Below are positions 46,807 through 54,059 of a DNA stretch of 64,000 nucleotides, one piece after another. Within the stretch, counting starts at the first letter, position 1. The number at the start of each line of letters is the position of its first letter. A program made the position numbers and the translations under genes. Source of the DNA: Variovorax sp. IB41 (GTDB taxonomy: Bacteria > Pseudomonadota > Gammaproteobacteria > Burkholderiales > Burkholderiaceae_C); the NCBI RefSeq assembly GCF_016405905.1, contig NZ_JAEFCB010000001.1, positions 744,001-808,000 of the forward strand, written 5' to 3'. A model generated the notes under the pieces. That model was given only the letters and a program-made list of their open reading frames with translations. It made no database searches and was not told the origin of the DNA.

Positions 46807-47274
46807 CTAAAGGAGTTCGGGCGACTGCACCGTCACCACGACGGTCTGCACGTCCCCGTCGCGCTCGCGCGTGCGGATCCACCACAGCGCGCCCTTGCGC
46901 ACCGGGCAGCTGTCTTGCTTGAGGCCCAGCAAGAGCGAGATGGCCTGCCCCACCGAGGGCTGGTGGCCGATCATCAGCACCACCGACTTGCCGTTGGGCC
47001 AACCCGCGGCACCCAGCATGGCCTCGGCCGTGGTGTCGGGCGCCAGCTCGTCGCGCAGCTTGTACTTGCGGCCCAGCGCCAATGCGGTCTGCTCGCAGCG
47101 TCGTGCAGGGCTGCAGATGATGCGGGTGCCGTCGGGCAGTTGCCGATCGAGCCAGCTGGCCATGCGCTTGGCCTGCTTTTCGCCACGTGCGGTGAGCGAG
47201 CGCTGCATGTCGTCGCAACCCTCGGTCCAGTCCTCGGCTTCGGCGTGGCGCCAGAAGATCAAGTCCATGGTCAT
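46807..47274 (-). CDS. sixA: Histidine phosphatase SixA-like
   Basis: Histidine phosphatase superfamily protein of about 155 residues. The catalytic RHG-type motif is IFWRHAEAED (His10), followed by LTARGEKQAKRMASWL, a second Arg in CSPARRCEQTA and the second His in LMIGHQPSVGQA. SixA in E. coli dephosphorylates ArcB-type phosphotransfer domains; that target is not proven here. Start is 47274 or 47268 (two nearby ATGs). It follows ppk1 after 13 bp and is probably in the same transcript. Confidence 0.88.
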   Translation of the reverse strand: MTMDLIFWRHAEAEDWTEGCDDMQRSLTARGEKQAKRMASWLDRQLPDGTRIICSPARRCEQTALALGRKYKLRDELAPDTTAEAMLGAAGWPNGKSVVLMIGHQPSVGQAISLLLGLKQDSCPVRKGALWWIRTRERDGDVQTVVVTVQSPELL

Positions 47275-47287
47275 CGTCTTTCGAACA

Positions 47288-49426
47288 TCAGTTGCTGGAT
47301 GCATCATCGTGATGCCCTCGTGATGCATAGCGGTTCATGAGTGCAGTCTGGGCGCCGTGCGCCTCGATGGCGCGCGACGCACCCTCTTCGCCCGGGTGCG
47401 TGTCGCGTTCCACGCGCGTGTAGATGCCGTCGCCGCCCAGGTCCCAGGCGTCGCGCCCATCGTGCAGGTAGGCCACCAGGCACTCGTCGATGAGGCGCTG
47501 GCGCAGGCCCGGGTCGGTCACGGGCCAGGCCAGCTCGATGCGCCGCATCATGTTGCGGTTCATCCAGTCGGCGCTGGAGAGGTAGAGCGATTCGTCCTCG
47601 CCGCTGCGGAAATAGAAGACCCGCGAATGCTCCAGGAACCGCCCGATCACCGAGCGCACGCGGATGTTGTCGGTGAGCCCCGGCACCTGCGCCGGCAGCG
47701 TGCACGCGCCGCGCACGATGAGGTCGATCTTCACGCCCTTCTGCCCTGCAAGGATCAGCGCGGCGATCAGCGCGTCGTCGGTCAGCGCGTTCATCTTGGC
47801 GACGATGCGTGTCGGCTCGCCGTTCGACGCGGCCAGGCCCAACGCGTCGATCTGCGCGACCAGGTTCTTGTGCAGGTCGAAGGGCGCGAGCCACATGCGG
47901 TTGAGCTTGGGCAGCCGGCTCTGGCTCGCCAGGTGGACGAACACCGCCTCCATGTCGGCCGTGAGCAGCGGATCGGCCGTGAGGTGGCTGATATCGGTGT
48001 ACAGGCGCGCGGTGCGTGGGTTGTAGTTGCCGGTGGACAGATGCCCGTAGCGGCGCAGTTGCTTGCCCTCGCGGCGGGTCACCAAGAGCATCTTGGCGTG
48101 GGTCTTCAGGCCCACCACGCCATACACCACCTGCGCGCCGATCGACTCGAGCATCTCGGCCCAGTTGATGTTGGCCTCTTCGTCGAAGCGCGCCTTCAGC
48201 TCCACCACCACGGTGACTTCCTTGCCGCGGCGCACGGCTTCGCGCAGCAGGTCCATCAGCTCGGAGTCGGCGCCGGTGCGGTAGATGGTCTGCTTGATGG
48301 CCAGCACCTGCGGGTCGAGCACCGACTCGCGCAGGAAGGCGAGCACTCCGTCGAAGCTCTCGAAGGGCTGGTGGATCAGCACGTCGCCGCGCTGCAGGCG
48401 CTCGAAGAACGACTGGGCGGGCGACAGCGTGACGGGGAACGAGGCGGAATACGGCGCAAAGCGCAGCTGCGGCTCGTCGATCAGGTCGATCAGCTGCGTG
48501 AGCCGCGCCAGGTTCACCGGCCCGTGCACGCGGTACAGGGCCTCGGGCGGCAGGTTGAACTGCGCCAGGAGGAAACTCGCGAGCGATTCGGCGCAGCTGG
48601 CCGACACCTCCAGCCGCACGGCCTGCCCGTAATGGCGATGCTGCAGGCCCTGGCGCAGCGCGGTGCGCAGGTTCTTGACGTCTTCCTCGTCCACCGCGAG
48701 ATCGGAATGCCGCGTGACGCGGAACTGAGAGAAGTCGCCCACCTCGCGGCCCGGGAACATGCTCGAGAGGTGCGCGCGCACCACGCTGGAAAGCGCCACG
48801 AACAGCGTCTTGCCGTCCGACACCTTGGCCGGCATCTTGATCAGGCGCGGCAGCACGCGCGGCAGCTTGACGATCTGGATCGGGTTCTCGCGTCCGAAGG
48901 CGTCCTTGCCGCCCAGGCGCACGATGAAGTTGAGCGACTTGTTGGCCACCTGCGGAAACGGGTGCGCCGGGTCCAGCCCGACGGGAATCAGCAGCGGGCG
49001 CACCTCGCGCTCGAAATACTCGCTCACCCATTTGCGCTGCGCCGGGTTGCGCTCGCCGTGCGAAATGATGTGGATGCCGTGCGTCGCGAAGGTCGGCATC
49101 AGCTCGTCGTTGTACAGCGCGTACTGGCGTGCCACCAGGGTGTGCGCCGCCTCGGCCAGCCGCTCGAACGAATCGACGGTGTAGGTGCCCTTGTGGTCGC
49201 CGGCGCTGCCGGCGATCAGGTGCGGCGCGGCGCGGACCTCGAAGAACTCGTCCAGGTTCGAAGACACGATGCACAGGTAGCGCAGCCGCTCGATCAGCGG
49301 CACCTCGGGCCGATGGGCCCAGTCGAGCACGCGCTCGTTGAACGACAGGATGCTGTGATCCCGGTCGAGCAGGGTGAACGTGGGCGCCGCGACGGCGAGC
49401 GACCGGTCTGCGGGGGCTGGTGACAT
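47288..49426 (-). CDS. ppk1: Polyphosphate kinase 1
   Basis: Makes polyphosphate from ATP. In 712 residues it shows the N-terminal helical domain (LLDRDHSILSFNERVLDWA), VLIHQPFESFDGVLAFL, AIKQTIYRTG, and the catalytic His segment GLKTHAKMLLVTRREG with GHLSTGNYNPRTARLYTD. The frame is open upstream to 49699, but ATG at 49426 (MSPAPADRSL) is chosen because a Pho box and promoter region lie at 49465-49514, which would fall inside the coding part with the other starts (49489, 49699). The length then matches E. coli Ppk (688). Confidence 0.94.
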   Translation of the reverse strand: MSPAPADRSLAVAAPTFTLLDRDHSILSFNERVLDWAHRPEVPLIERLRYLCIVSSNLDEFFEVRAAPHLIAGSAGDHKGTYTVDSFERLAEAAHTLVARQYALYNDELMPTFATHGIHIISHGERNPAQRKWVSEYFEREVRPLLIPVGLDPAHPFPQVANKSLNFIVRLGGKDAFGRENPIQIVKLPRVLPRLIKMPAKVSDGKTLFVALSSVVRAHLSSMFPGREVGDFSQFRVTRHSDLAVDEEDVKNLRTALRQGLQHRHYGQAVRLEVSASCAESLASFLLAQFNLPPEALYRVHGPVNLARLTQLIDLIDEPQLRFAPYSASFPVTLSPAQSFFERLQRGDVLIHQPFESFDGVLAFLRESVLDPQVLAIKQTIYRTGADSELMDLLREAVRRGKEVTVVVELKARFDEEANINWAEMLESIGAQVVYGVVGLKTHAKMLLVTRREGKQLRRYGHLSTGNYNPRTARLYTDISHLTADPLLTADMEAVFVHLASQSRLPKLNRMWLAPFDLHKNLVAQIDALGLAASNGEPTRIVAKMNALTDDALIAALILAGQKGVKIDLIVRGACTLPAQVPGLTDNIRVRSVIGRFLEHSRVFYFRSGEDESLYLSSADWMNRNMMRRIELAWPVTDPGLRQRLIDECLVAYLHDGRDAWDLGGDGIYTRVERDTHPGEEGASRAIEAHGAQTALMNRYASRGHHDDASSN

Positions 49427-49464
49427 GGACACTGATTCTGGAGCAAGCGGCACGGGAGCAGACG

Positions 49465-49514
49465 TAGACTGAAATATGACAGTGTCCATGTCATTTGTGA
49501 CAGTTGAATGACGC
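49465..49514 (-). promoter_or_regulatory. Pho box and additional PhoB half-sites before ppk1
   Basis: GCGTCAT-TCAA-CTGTCAC (49514 to 49497, - strand) is a good 7-4-7 Pho box. A further half-site CTGTCAT-ATTT-CAGTCTA follows at 49482-49465, weaker in its second half. The site lies 71-88 bases before the ATG at 49426. Confidence 0.75.
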
Positions 49515-49605
49515 TCGCGTGACGCCGCATCGCCCGCCTTGTGCGGCTCCATCATGCCCGGGGAGTGGGCCGGCGGCCCGTCGTCAGGACGGACGGCCGA
49601 CGGTT

Positions 49606-50493
49606 TCATGCGCCGAGAAAATGCTTGCGGTAGCGTGCCGGCAGGTCGTCGATGCGCATCAGCATCGGCAGGTCGGCGGCGTTGAAGTCCGGGTCCCACG
49701 CGGGCGCCCCCAGCACCTTGGCGCCCAGGCGCAGGTAACCCTTGATGAGCGCCGGCGGCTCCACGTCGAGCGTGCTGTCCAGCCGCTCGACCGGCAGCGG
49801 CAGGCGCGGCTGCACCTGGTACTGGATCGGCGCCATGTGGCTGGCCGAAACCTGCCGCCAGATGCTGGCGGCCGCGTCACCATTCGTCACACCGTTGTGT
49901 GACATCGGGATGCTCGCGCAGCCGATCATGGTGTCCAGCTTGTTGCGGTGCATGAAGCCGGCCAGGGCCCCCCACAGTGCGAGGATCACCCCGCCCTGGC
50001 GGTGCTCGGGGTGCACGCAGCTGCGGCCCAGCTCGACCATGCGCTCGCGCAGGTCGCGCAGGCGGGTCAGGTCGAATTCGGTGTCGCTGTAGGTGCTGCC
50101 GACGCGGCGCGCCTGCGCCGGCGTCAGCACGCGGTAGGTGCCGATGACCTGGTTGGTGAGTTCGTCGCGCACCAGGAGGTGCTCGCAGAAGTCGTCGAAC
50201 AGGTCGATGTCGTGGCCGGCCAGCGGCGAGGAGACGCGGGCGCCCATTTCGCCGACGAACACGTCGTAGCGCAGGCGCTGCGCGGCGCGCACGTCGTCCA
50301 GGTGACGGGCCCAGCCGACCGTGATGCCTTGCCGGGCTTCGACGGGCGGGGGAAGAATGACGGCGGGCGCCTGCGGCACCGACACGCGGGCCGCGGTGGA
50401 AACACTGGCGGCAGCGACCGTGGGCGCAGGCCACAGGGCCGCGCGCAGCCCGATCTGCGAAAGCGGAAACGTCGGGTTGGGCAGTTCTTTCAT
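49606..50493 (-). CDS. GNAT-family N-acyltransferase, OlsB-like (ornithine lipid synthesis)
   Basis: Probable acyltransferase that N-acylates ornithine with a 3-hydroxyacyl group, first step of phosphorus-free ornithine lipids. The 295-residue protein has the OlsB pattern AAQRLRYDVFVGEMGARV, DLFDDFCEHLLVRD, VIGTYRVLTPAQA, MVELGRSCVHPEHRQGGVI and MIGCASIPMS. The first ~60 residues are Ala/Pro-rich and not conserved. ATG at 50493 (MKELPNPTFP) is preferred. It lies 179 bp before ppk1 in the same direction. Ornithine lipids replace phospholipids under phosphate limitation, which fits the neighbourhood. The specific substrate is inferred from family. Confidence 0.82.
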   Translation of the reverse strand: MKELPNPTFPLSQIGLRAALWPAPTVAAASVSTAARVSVPQAPAVILPPPVEARQGITVGWARHLDDVRAAQRLRYDVFVGEMGARVSSPLAGHDIDLFDDFCEHLLVRDELTNQVIGTYRVLTPAQARRVGSTYSDTEFDLTRLRDLRERMVELGRSCVHPEHRQGGVILALWGALAGFMHRNKLDTMIGCASIPMSHNGVTNGDAAASIWRQVSASHMAPIQYQVQPRLPLPVERLDSTLDVEPPALIKGYLRLGAKVLGAPAWDPDFNAADLPMLMRIDDLPARYRKHFLGA

Positions 50494-50637
50494 GGGGAAC
50501 CCTTTCTGCCGAGGGAGTCTCCGCACCTGCGATGAAGCCGGCGTGTCAGGAAGATTGCACGCGTATGACGGTGTTACAGCCGGTCTGGCGCACTTCGTCG
50601 TTTAATTCGGTGAACCCGCGACATGGAGCTTGGACAC

Positions 50638-52317
50638 ATGGCCACCGCAGCAAACGGCACCGATAGCAGCCGCTTTCACCAGACCTTTCCCGTCCTCAGT
50701 GACACCGAGATTGCACGCATCGCGCGCTTCGGCAGCGTGCAGCAATTCGCGCGCGGGGAGCGGCTTTTCACCGCCGGCGAAACCGGCCCCGGCATGTTCG
50801 TGCTGCTCAAGGGCGTGGTCGCTGTCACGCAGCGCGACGGGCTCGGGCGCGTGGTGCCGATCGTGCGGCAGGGCCCGGGCGAATTCCTGGCCGAAGTCGG
50901 CCAGCTGAGCGGCCGCCCTGCCCTGGTCGACGGCCAAGCCGACGAAGACGTGGAGGCGCTCCTCGTGTCGCCGCAGCAATTGCGCGCGTTGCTGGTGGCC
51001 GAAGCCGATCTGGGCGAACGCATCACCCGAGCGCTGATCCTGCGGCGCGTGGCGCTGATCGAATCGGGCGCCAGCGGGCCGGTGCTGATCGGCAAGCCGC
51101 AGTCGGCCGACATGGCGCGGCTGGAAAACTTCCTGCGCCGCAACGGCTATCCCTATCACCTGGTCGATGCCGCCGAAGACCCCGACGCGGCCGCGCTGCT
51201 CGAACAATATGGCACCTGCCAGCTGCTGGCCGTGTGCCCCGACGGCTCGGTGCTGGTGAACCCGGCCGAGGATGCGCTGGCACGGTGCCTGGGCATGGTC
51301 GACACCGTCGAGCACAACGAGCTGTTCGACGTGGCCGTGGTCGGCGCCGGGCCCGCCGGCCTTGCCACCGCGGTGTACGCCGCCTCCGAAGGCCTGCGCG
51401 TGATCGTGCTCGACTGCCGCGCCTTCGGCGGCCAGGCCGGCGCCAGCGCGCGCATCGAGAACTACCTGGGCTTTCCGACCGGCATCTCAGGCCAGGCGCT
51501 GGCCGGGCGCGCGTTCGTGCAGGCGCAGAAGTTCGGCGTCGAGATGCTGATTCCGGCAAAGGTCACGTCGCTGGACTGCTCGCGCGAGAACGAGCGCGAG
51601 AGCCTGGGCATCGCCCTGGCCGACGGCCGCACGATCCATGCGCGCACGGTGGTCATCGCGAGCGGCGCGCGCTACCGGCGGCCCGACGTTCCACGCCTGG
51701 CCGAGTTCGAAGGCCGCGGCATCTGGTACTGGGCCTCGGCGATCGAAGCGAAGATCTGCTCGCAGCAGGAAGTGGCGCTGGTCGGCGGCGGCAACTCGGC
51801 GGGGCAGGCGGCGGTGTTCCTCGCGCGCCATGCAGCCAAAGTGAACGTGCTGGTGCGCGGACCGTCGCTGGCCGCCAGCATGTCGCGCTACCTCATCGAC
51901 CGCATCGAGGCCACGCCCAATATCGAGCTGCAGCCCCACACCGAACTCGTGCGCCTGCACGGCGGCTCCGACGAAGGCCTCACGGGCGCGACATGGCGCT
52001 GCCACACCACCGGCAACGAGCACGACTGCCCGGCGCGCAACATCTTCCTGTTCGTCGGCGCCGAACCCGAAACCTCGTGGCTTGAGGGCTGCGCCGTCGC
52101 GGTCGACAAGCATGGCTTCGTGCTGACCGGCGCGGCGGCGAGCAGCGGCTTTCCGGCGCGGCCGGCCACGGCGCTCGAATCCAGCGTGCCCGGCGTGTAC
52201 GCGGTGGGCGATGTGCGCTCGGGCTCGGTCAAGCGCGTGGGTGGCGCGATCGGCGAAGGTGCGGCCGCGGTGGCGCTGATCCACCAGCACCTGTCGCAAA
52301 CCTCTGCCGTCGCCTGA
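50638..52317 (+). CDS. cNMP-binding domain / thioredoxin-reductase-like FAD oxidoreductase fusion
   Basis: A 559-residue three-part protein. Residues about 20-140 form a cyclic-nucleotide-binding-like domain (GERLFTAGETGPGMFVLLKGVV, GPGEFLAEVGQLSG). About 155-225 is a thioredoxin/glutaredoxin-like segment lacking Cys pairs. The rest is a thioredoxin-reductase-type flavoprotein: FAD motif VAVVGAGPAGLATAVYA, GGQAGASARIENYLGFP, NAD motif VALVGGGNSAGQAAVFLA and VYAVGDVRSGSVKR. The redox CxxC of thioredoxin reductase is absent at the expected place (ASAIEAKIC). ATG at 50638 has GGAGC 8 bases upstream; 50623 lacks one. It is followed by a UBP-type zinc-finger gene. Confidence 0.88.
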   Translation: MATAANGTDSSRFHQTFPVLSDTEIARIARFGSVQQFARGERLFTAGETGPGMFVLLKGVVAVTQRDGLGRVVPIVRQGPGEFLAEVGQLSGRPALVDGQADEDVEALLVSPQQLRALLVAEADLGERITRALILRRVALIESGASGPVLIGKPQSADMARLENFLRRNGYPYHLVDAAEDPDAAALLEQYGTCQLLAVCPDGSVLVNPAEDALARCLGMVDTVEHNELFDVAVVGAGPAGLATAVYAASEGLRVIVLDCRAFGGQAGASARIENYLGFPTGISGQALAGRAFVQAQKFGVEMLIPAKVTSLDCSRENERESLGIALADGRTIHARTVVIASGARYRRPDVPRLAEFEGRGIWYWASAIEAKICSQQEVALVGGGNSAGQAAVFLARHAAKVNVLVRGPSLAASMSRYLIDRIEATPNIELQPHTELVRLHGGSDEGLTGATWRCHTTGNEHDCPARNIFLFVGAEPETSWLEGCAVAVDKHGFVLTGAAASSGFPARPATALESSVPGVYAVGDVRSGSVKRVGGAIGEGAAAVALIHQHLSQTSAVA

Positions 52318-52358
52318 TCCCGTTATCTTCAACCCGTCATCCATCAAGGAGTTTTTCG

Positions 52359-52631
52359 GTGCCCATCAAAGCCTGCGACCACGTGCCCGCCACCATCGCG
52401 CAACCCCATACCCAGCACGGCCAGCGCGGCTGCGAGGACTGCCTGAAGACCGGCGATACCTGGGTCCATCTGCGCCTGTGCGTGCACTGCGGCCACGTGG
52501 GCTGCTGCGACTCGTCGAAGAACCGGCATGCCACGCAGCATTCGCGGGCCGAGGATCACCCGGTCATCAAGTCCCTGGAACCCGGCGAAGACTGGATGTG
52601 GTGCAACGCGCACCGGCTGCAGGTGGGCTGA
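52359..52631 (+). CDS. UBP-type zinc finger domain protein
   Basis: Small 90-residue protein made almost entirely of a ZnF-UBP fold. Likely zinc ligands include Cys6, His8, Cys25, Cys28, Cys41, Cys44, Cys49, His57, His61 and His67, in the spacing C-x-H, CEDC, CVHCGHVGCC, then H-x3-H. In eukaryotes this fold binds the ubiquitin C-terminus; its bacterial ligand is not known. Start is GTG at 52359 with AAGGAG 8 bases upstream. It lies 41 bp after the FAD oxidoreductase, so the two are probably cotranscribed. Confidence 0.88.
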   Translation: MPIKACDHVPATIAQPHTQHGQRGCEDCLKTGDTWVHLRLCVHCGHVGCCDSSKNRHATQHSRAEDHPVIKSLEPGEDWMWCNAHRLQVG

Positions 52632-52731
52632 AGCGCGCTGCCGCAACGCGAATTCCCGGGCCGGCACGGGTTTGGATGCGCACGTATAAGCTGCGTCCCT
52701 CCCATCACATCCCTCCCCTGGAGCCCGAGAC

Positions 52732-53436
52732 ATGCCCGCATCGCCCATCGAGGTCTATTCCTGGCCCACGCCCAACGGACACAAGGTCCACATCATGCTG
52801 GAGGAGTGCGGCCTGCCCTACCGCGCGCATCCCGTGAACATCGGCAAGGGCGACCAGTTCGCGCCCGAGTTCCTGCAGATCAGCCCCAACAACAAGATCC
52901 CCGCCATCACCGACCCCCAGGGGCCGGACGGCAGACCGATCTCGCTGTTCGAATCGGGCGCGATCCTCGTCTACCTCGCGGGCAAGACCGGCAAGCTGCT
53001 GCCCACCGGCGACCGCGAACGCTACGACGTGCTGCAGTGGCTCATGTTCCAGATGGGCGGCGTCGGCCCGATGCTCGGCCAGGCGCATCACTTCCGCCTG
53101 TATGCGCCCGAGAAAATCGCCTACGCGATCGACCGCTACACCAACGAAGCCAAGCGCATCTACGGCGTGATCGACAAGCAGCTGTCCAAGACGAAATTCA
53201 TCGCCGGCAAGAGCTATTCGATTGCCGACGTCGCCATCTTCCCGTGGCTGCGCAGCTGGGAAAACCAGGGCATCACGCTCACCGACTTCCCGCACCTGAA
53301 GGCCTGGTTCGATGGCATCGCCGCGCGCCCGGCCGTGCAGCGCGGCGTGAAAGTGCTGGCCGATCTGCGCCAGCCGCTGACCGGCGACAAGGAGCGCCAG
53401 GTTCTTTTTGGCAAGACCCAGTACGAGAAACGCTGA
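52732..53436 (+). CDS. Glutathione S-transferase family protein, YfcG/Ure2p-like
   Basis: Cytoplasmic GST-like protein of 234 residues. The thioredoxin-like N-terminal domain begins [25 protein letters not shown] and has the SPNNKIPAI cis-Pro region and [12 protein letters not shown]. The helical domain contains [20 protein letters not shown], a signature of YfcG/Ure2p-like members with disulfide-bond reductase activity using glutathione. It is about 100 bp after the UBP finger gene and just before the tRNA genes. Confidence 0.92.
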   Translation: MPASPIEVYSWPTPNGHKVHIMLEECGLPYRAHPVNIGKGDQFAPEFLQISPNNKIPAITDPQGPDGRPISLFESGAILVYLAGKTGKLLPTGDRERYDVLQWLMFQMGGVGPMLGQAHHFRLYAPEKIAYAIDRYTNEAKRIYGVIDKQLSKTKFIAGKSYSIADVAIFPWLRSWENQGITLTDFPHLKAWFDGIAARPAVQRGVKVLADLRQPLTGDKERQVLFGKTQYEKR

Positions 53437-53466
53437 GAAAGCCCGGGAGCCGGTCAATATCCGGGC

Positions 53467-53472
53467 TAGAAT
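53467..53472 (+). promoter_or_regulatory. -10 element of the tRNA-Pro gene
   Basis: TAGAAT ends 11 bases before the tRNA-Pro 5' end, right for a tRNA start point. Confidence 0.45.
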
Positions 53473-53483
53473 AGAAGGCTTGT

Positions 53484-53560
<77 letters not shown>

Positions 53561-53608
53561 AGTTTTCTTTTCGGTATTTCTCGTTTTTGCTTCTGTCCGG
53601 CCCGGAAT

Positions 53609-53685
53609 CTGCCCGTAGCTCAGTTGGATAGAGCACCTGCCTTCTAAGCAGGTTGTCGGGGGTTCGATCCCCTCCGGGCAGGCCA
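53609..53685 (+). tRNA. tRNA-Arg (anticodon TCT)
   Basis: 77 bases with CCA encoded. Acceptor CTGCCCG pairs with CGGGCAG; anticodon arm CCTGC-CTTCTAA-GCAGG with TCT at 53643-53645; T loop TTCGATC. It lies 48 bp after tRNA-Pro. Rare-codon Arg tRNAs are frequent integration targets, and an integrase remnant follows. Confidence 0.96.
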
Positions 53686-53780
53686 ATCCCTCATTTCTTG
53701 CAGCTTCACGCTGCCTCGGAACTTGCACTTCTCACAGGGGTGGCGGGTTTTTCTTTGCCTCTTGCGATGTCGGTGTGTAG

Positions 53781-53864
53781 CCCCTCAGGGCCGCATATGA
53801 CCGGGCGGAATTCATGGACAAGCGCAAAGACATGATGCAGCGCTGGGCAGACTATTCGGACCAA
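53781..53864 (+). pseudogene. Remnant of a tyrosine integrase C-terminus
   Basis: In frame after a TAG at 53778-53780, the translation PLRAAYDRAEF-MDKRKDMMQRWADYSDQ closely resembles the very end of phage/island tyrosine integrases of the DUF4102 class, which end in AYxRxxxxxxRxxMMQxWADYL. The catalytic domain is missing. It lies about 95 bp beyond the tRNA-Arg 3' end, as expected for a decayed island. The identification rests on about 28 residues. Confidence 0.55.
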
Positions 53865-54059
53865 CCTTGCCGCTGGCGCACCAGTCCTCGTGCCCAAGGC
53901 GGCCTAGAGCAGAAAGAAGCTCGCCGTTCACCCGCAGCAGCGAAGCCTGCGTATCTCCTGCTTCAGAGACAAGGGCCATCCGAGGCGGTCCGCATCAACG
54001 CTGCGTGGCAACTATGGATCCTCACGCTCAGGTCAGCGAAGTCGGCTCGGAGTCCGCGT
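53865..54059. other. Noncoding remnant region
   Basis: About 195 bases with open frames but no recognisable product. Together with 53686-53780 it makes a gene-free stretch of about 370 bases around the integrase scar. No copy of the tRNA 3' end and no insertion-sequence ends were seen in it. Confidence 0.5.

Noticed and set aside
50545..50590. Possible Pho box before the OlsB-like gene
   Set aside because: Half-sites CTGTAAC and CCGTCAT on the - strand are 8 rather than 11 bases apart, so they do not form a proper direct repeat.
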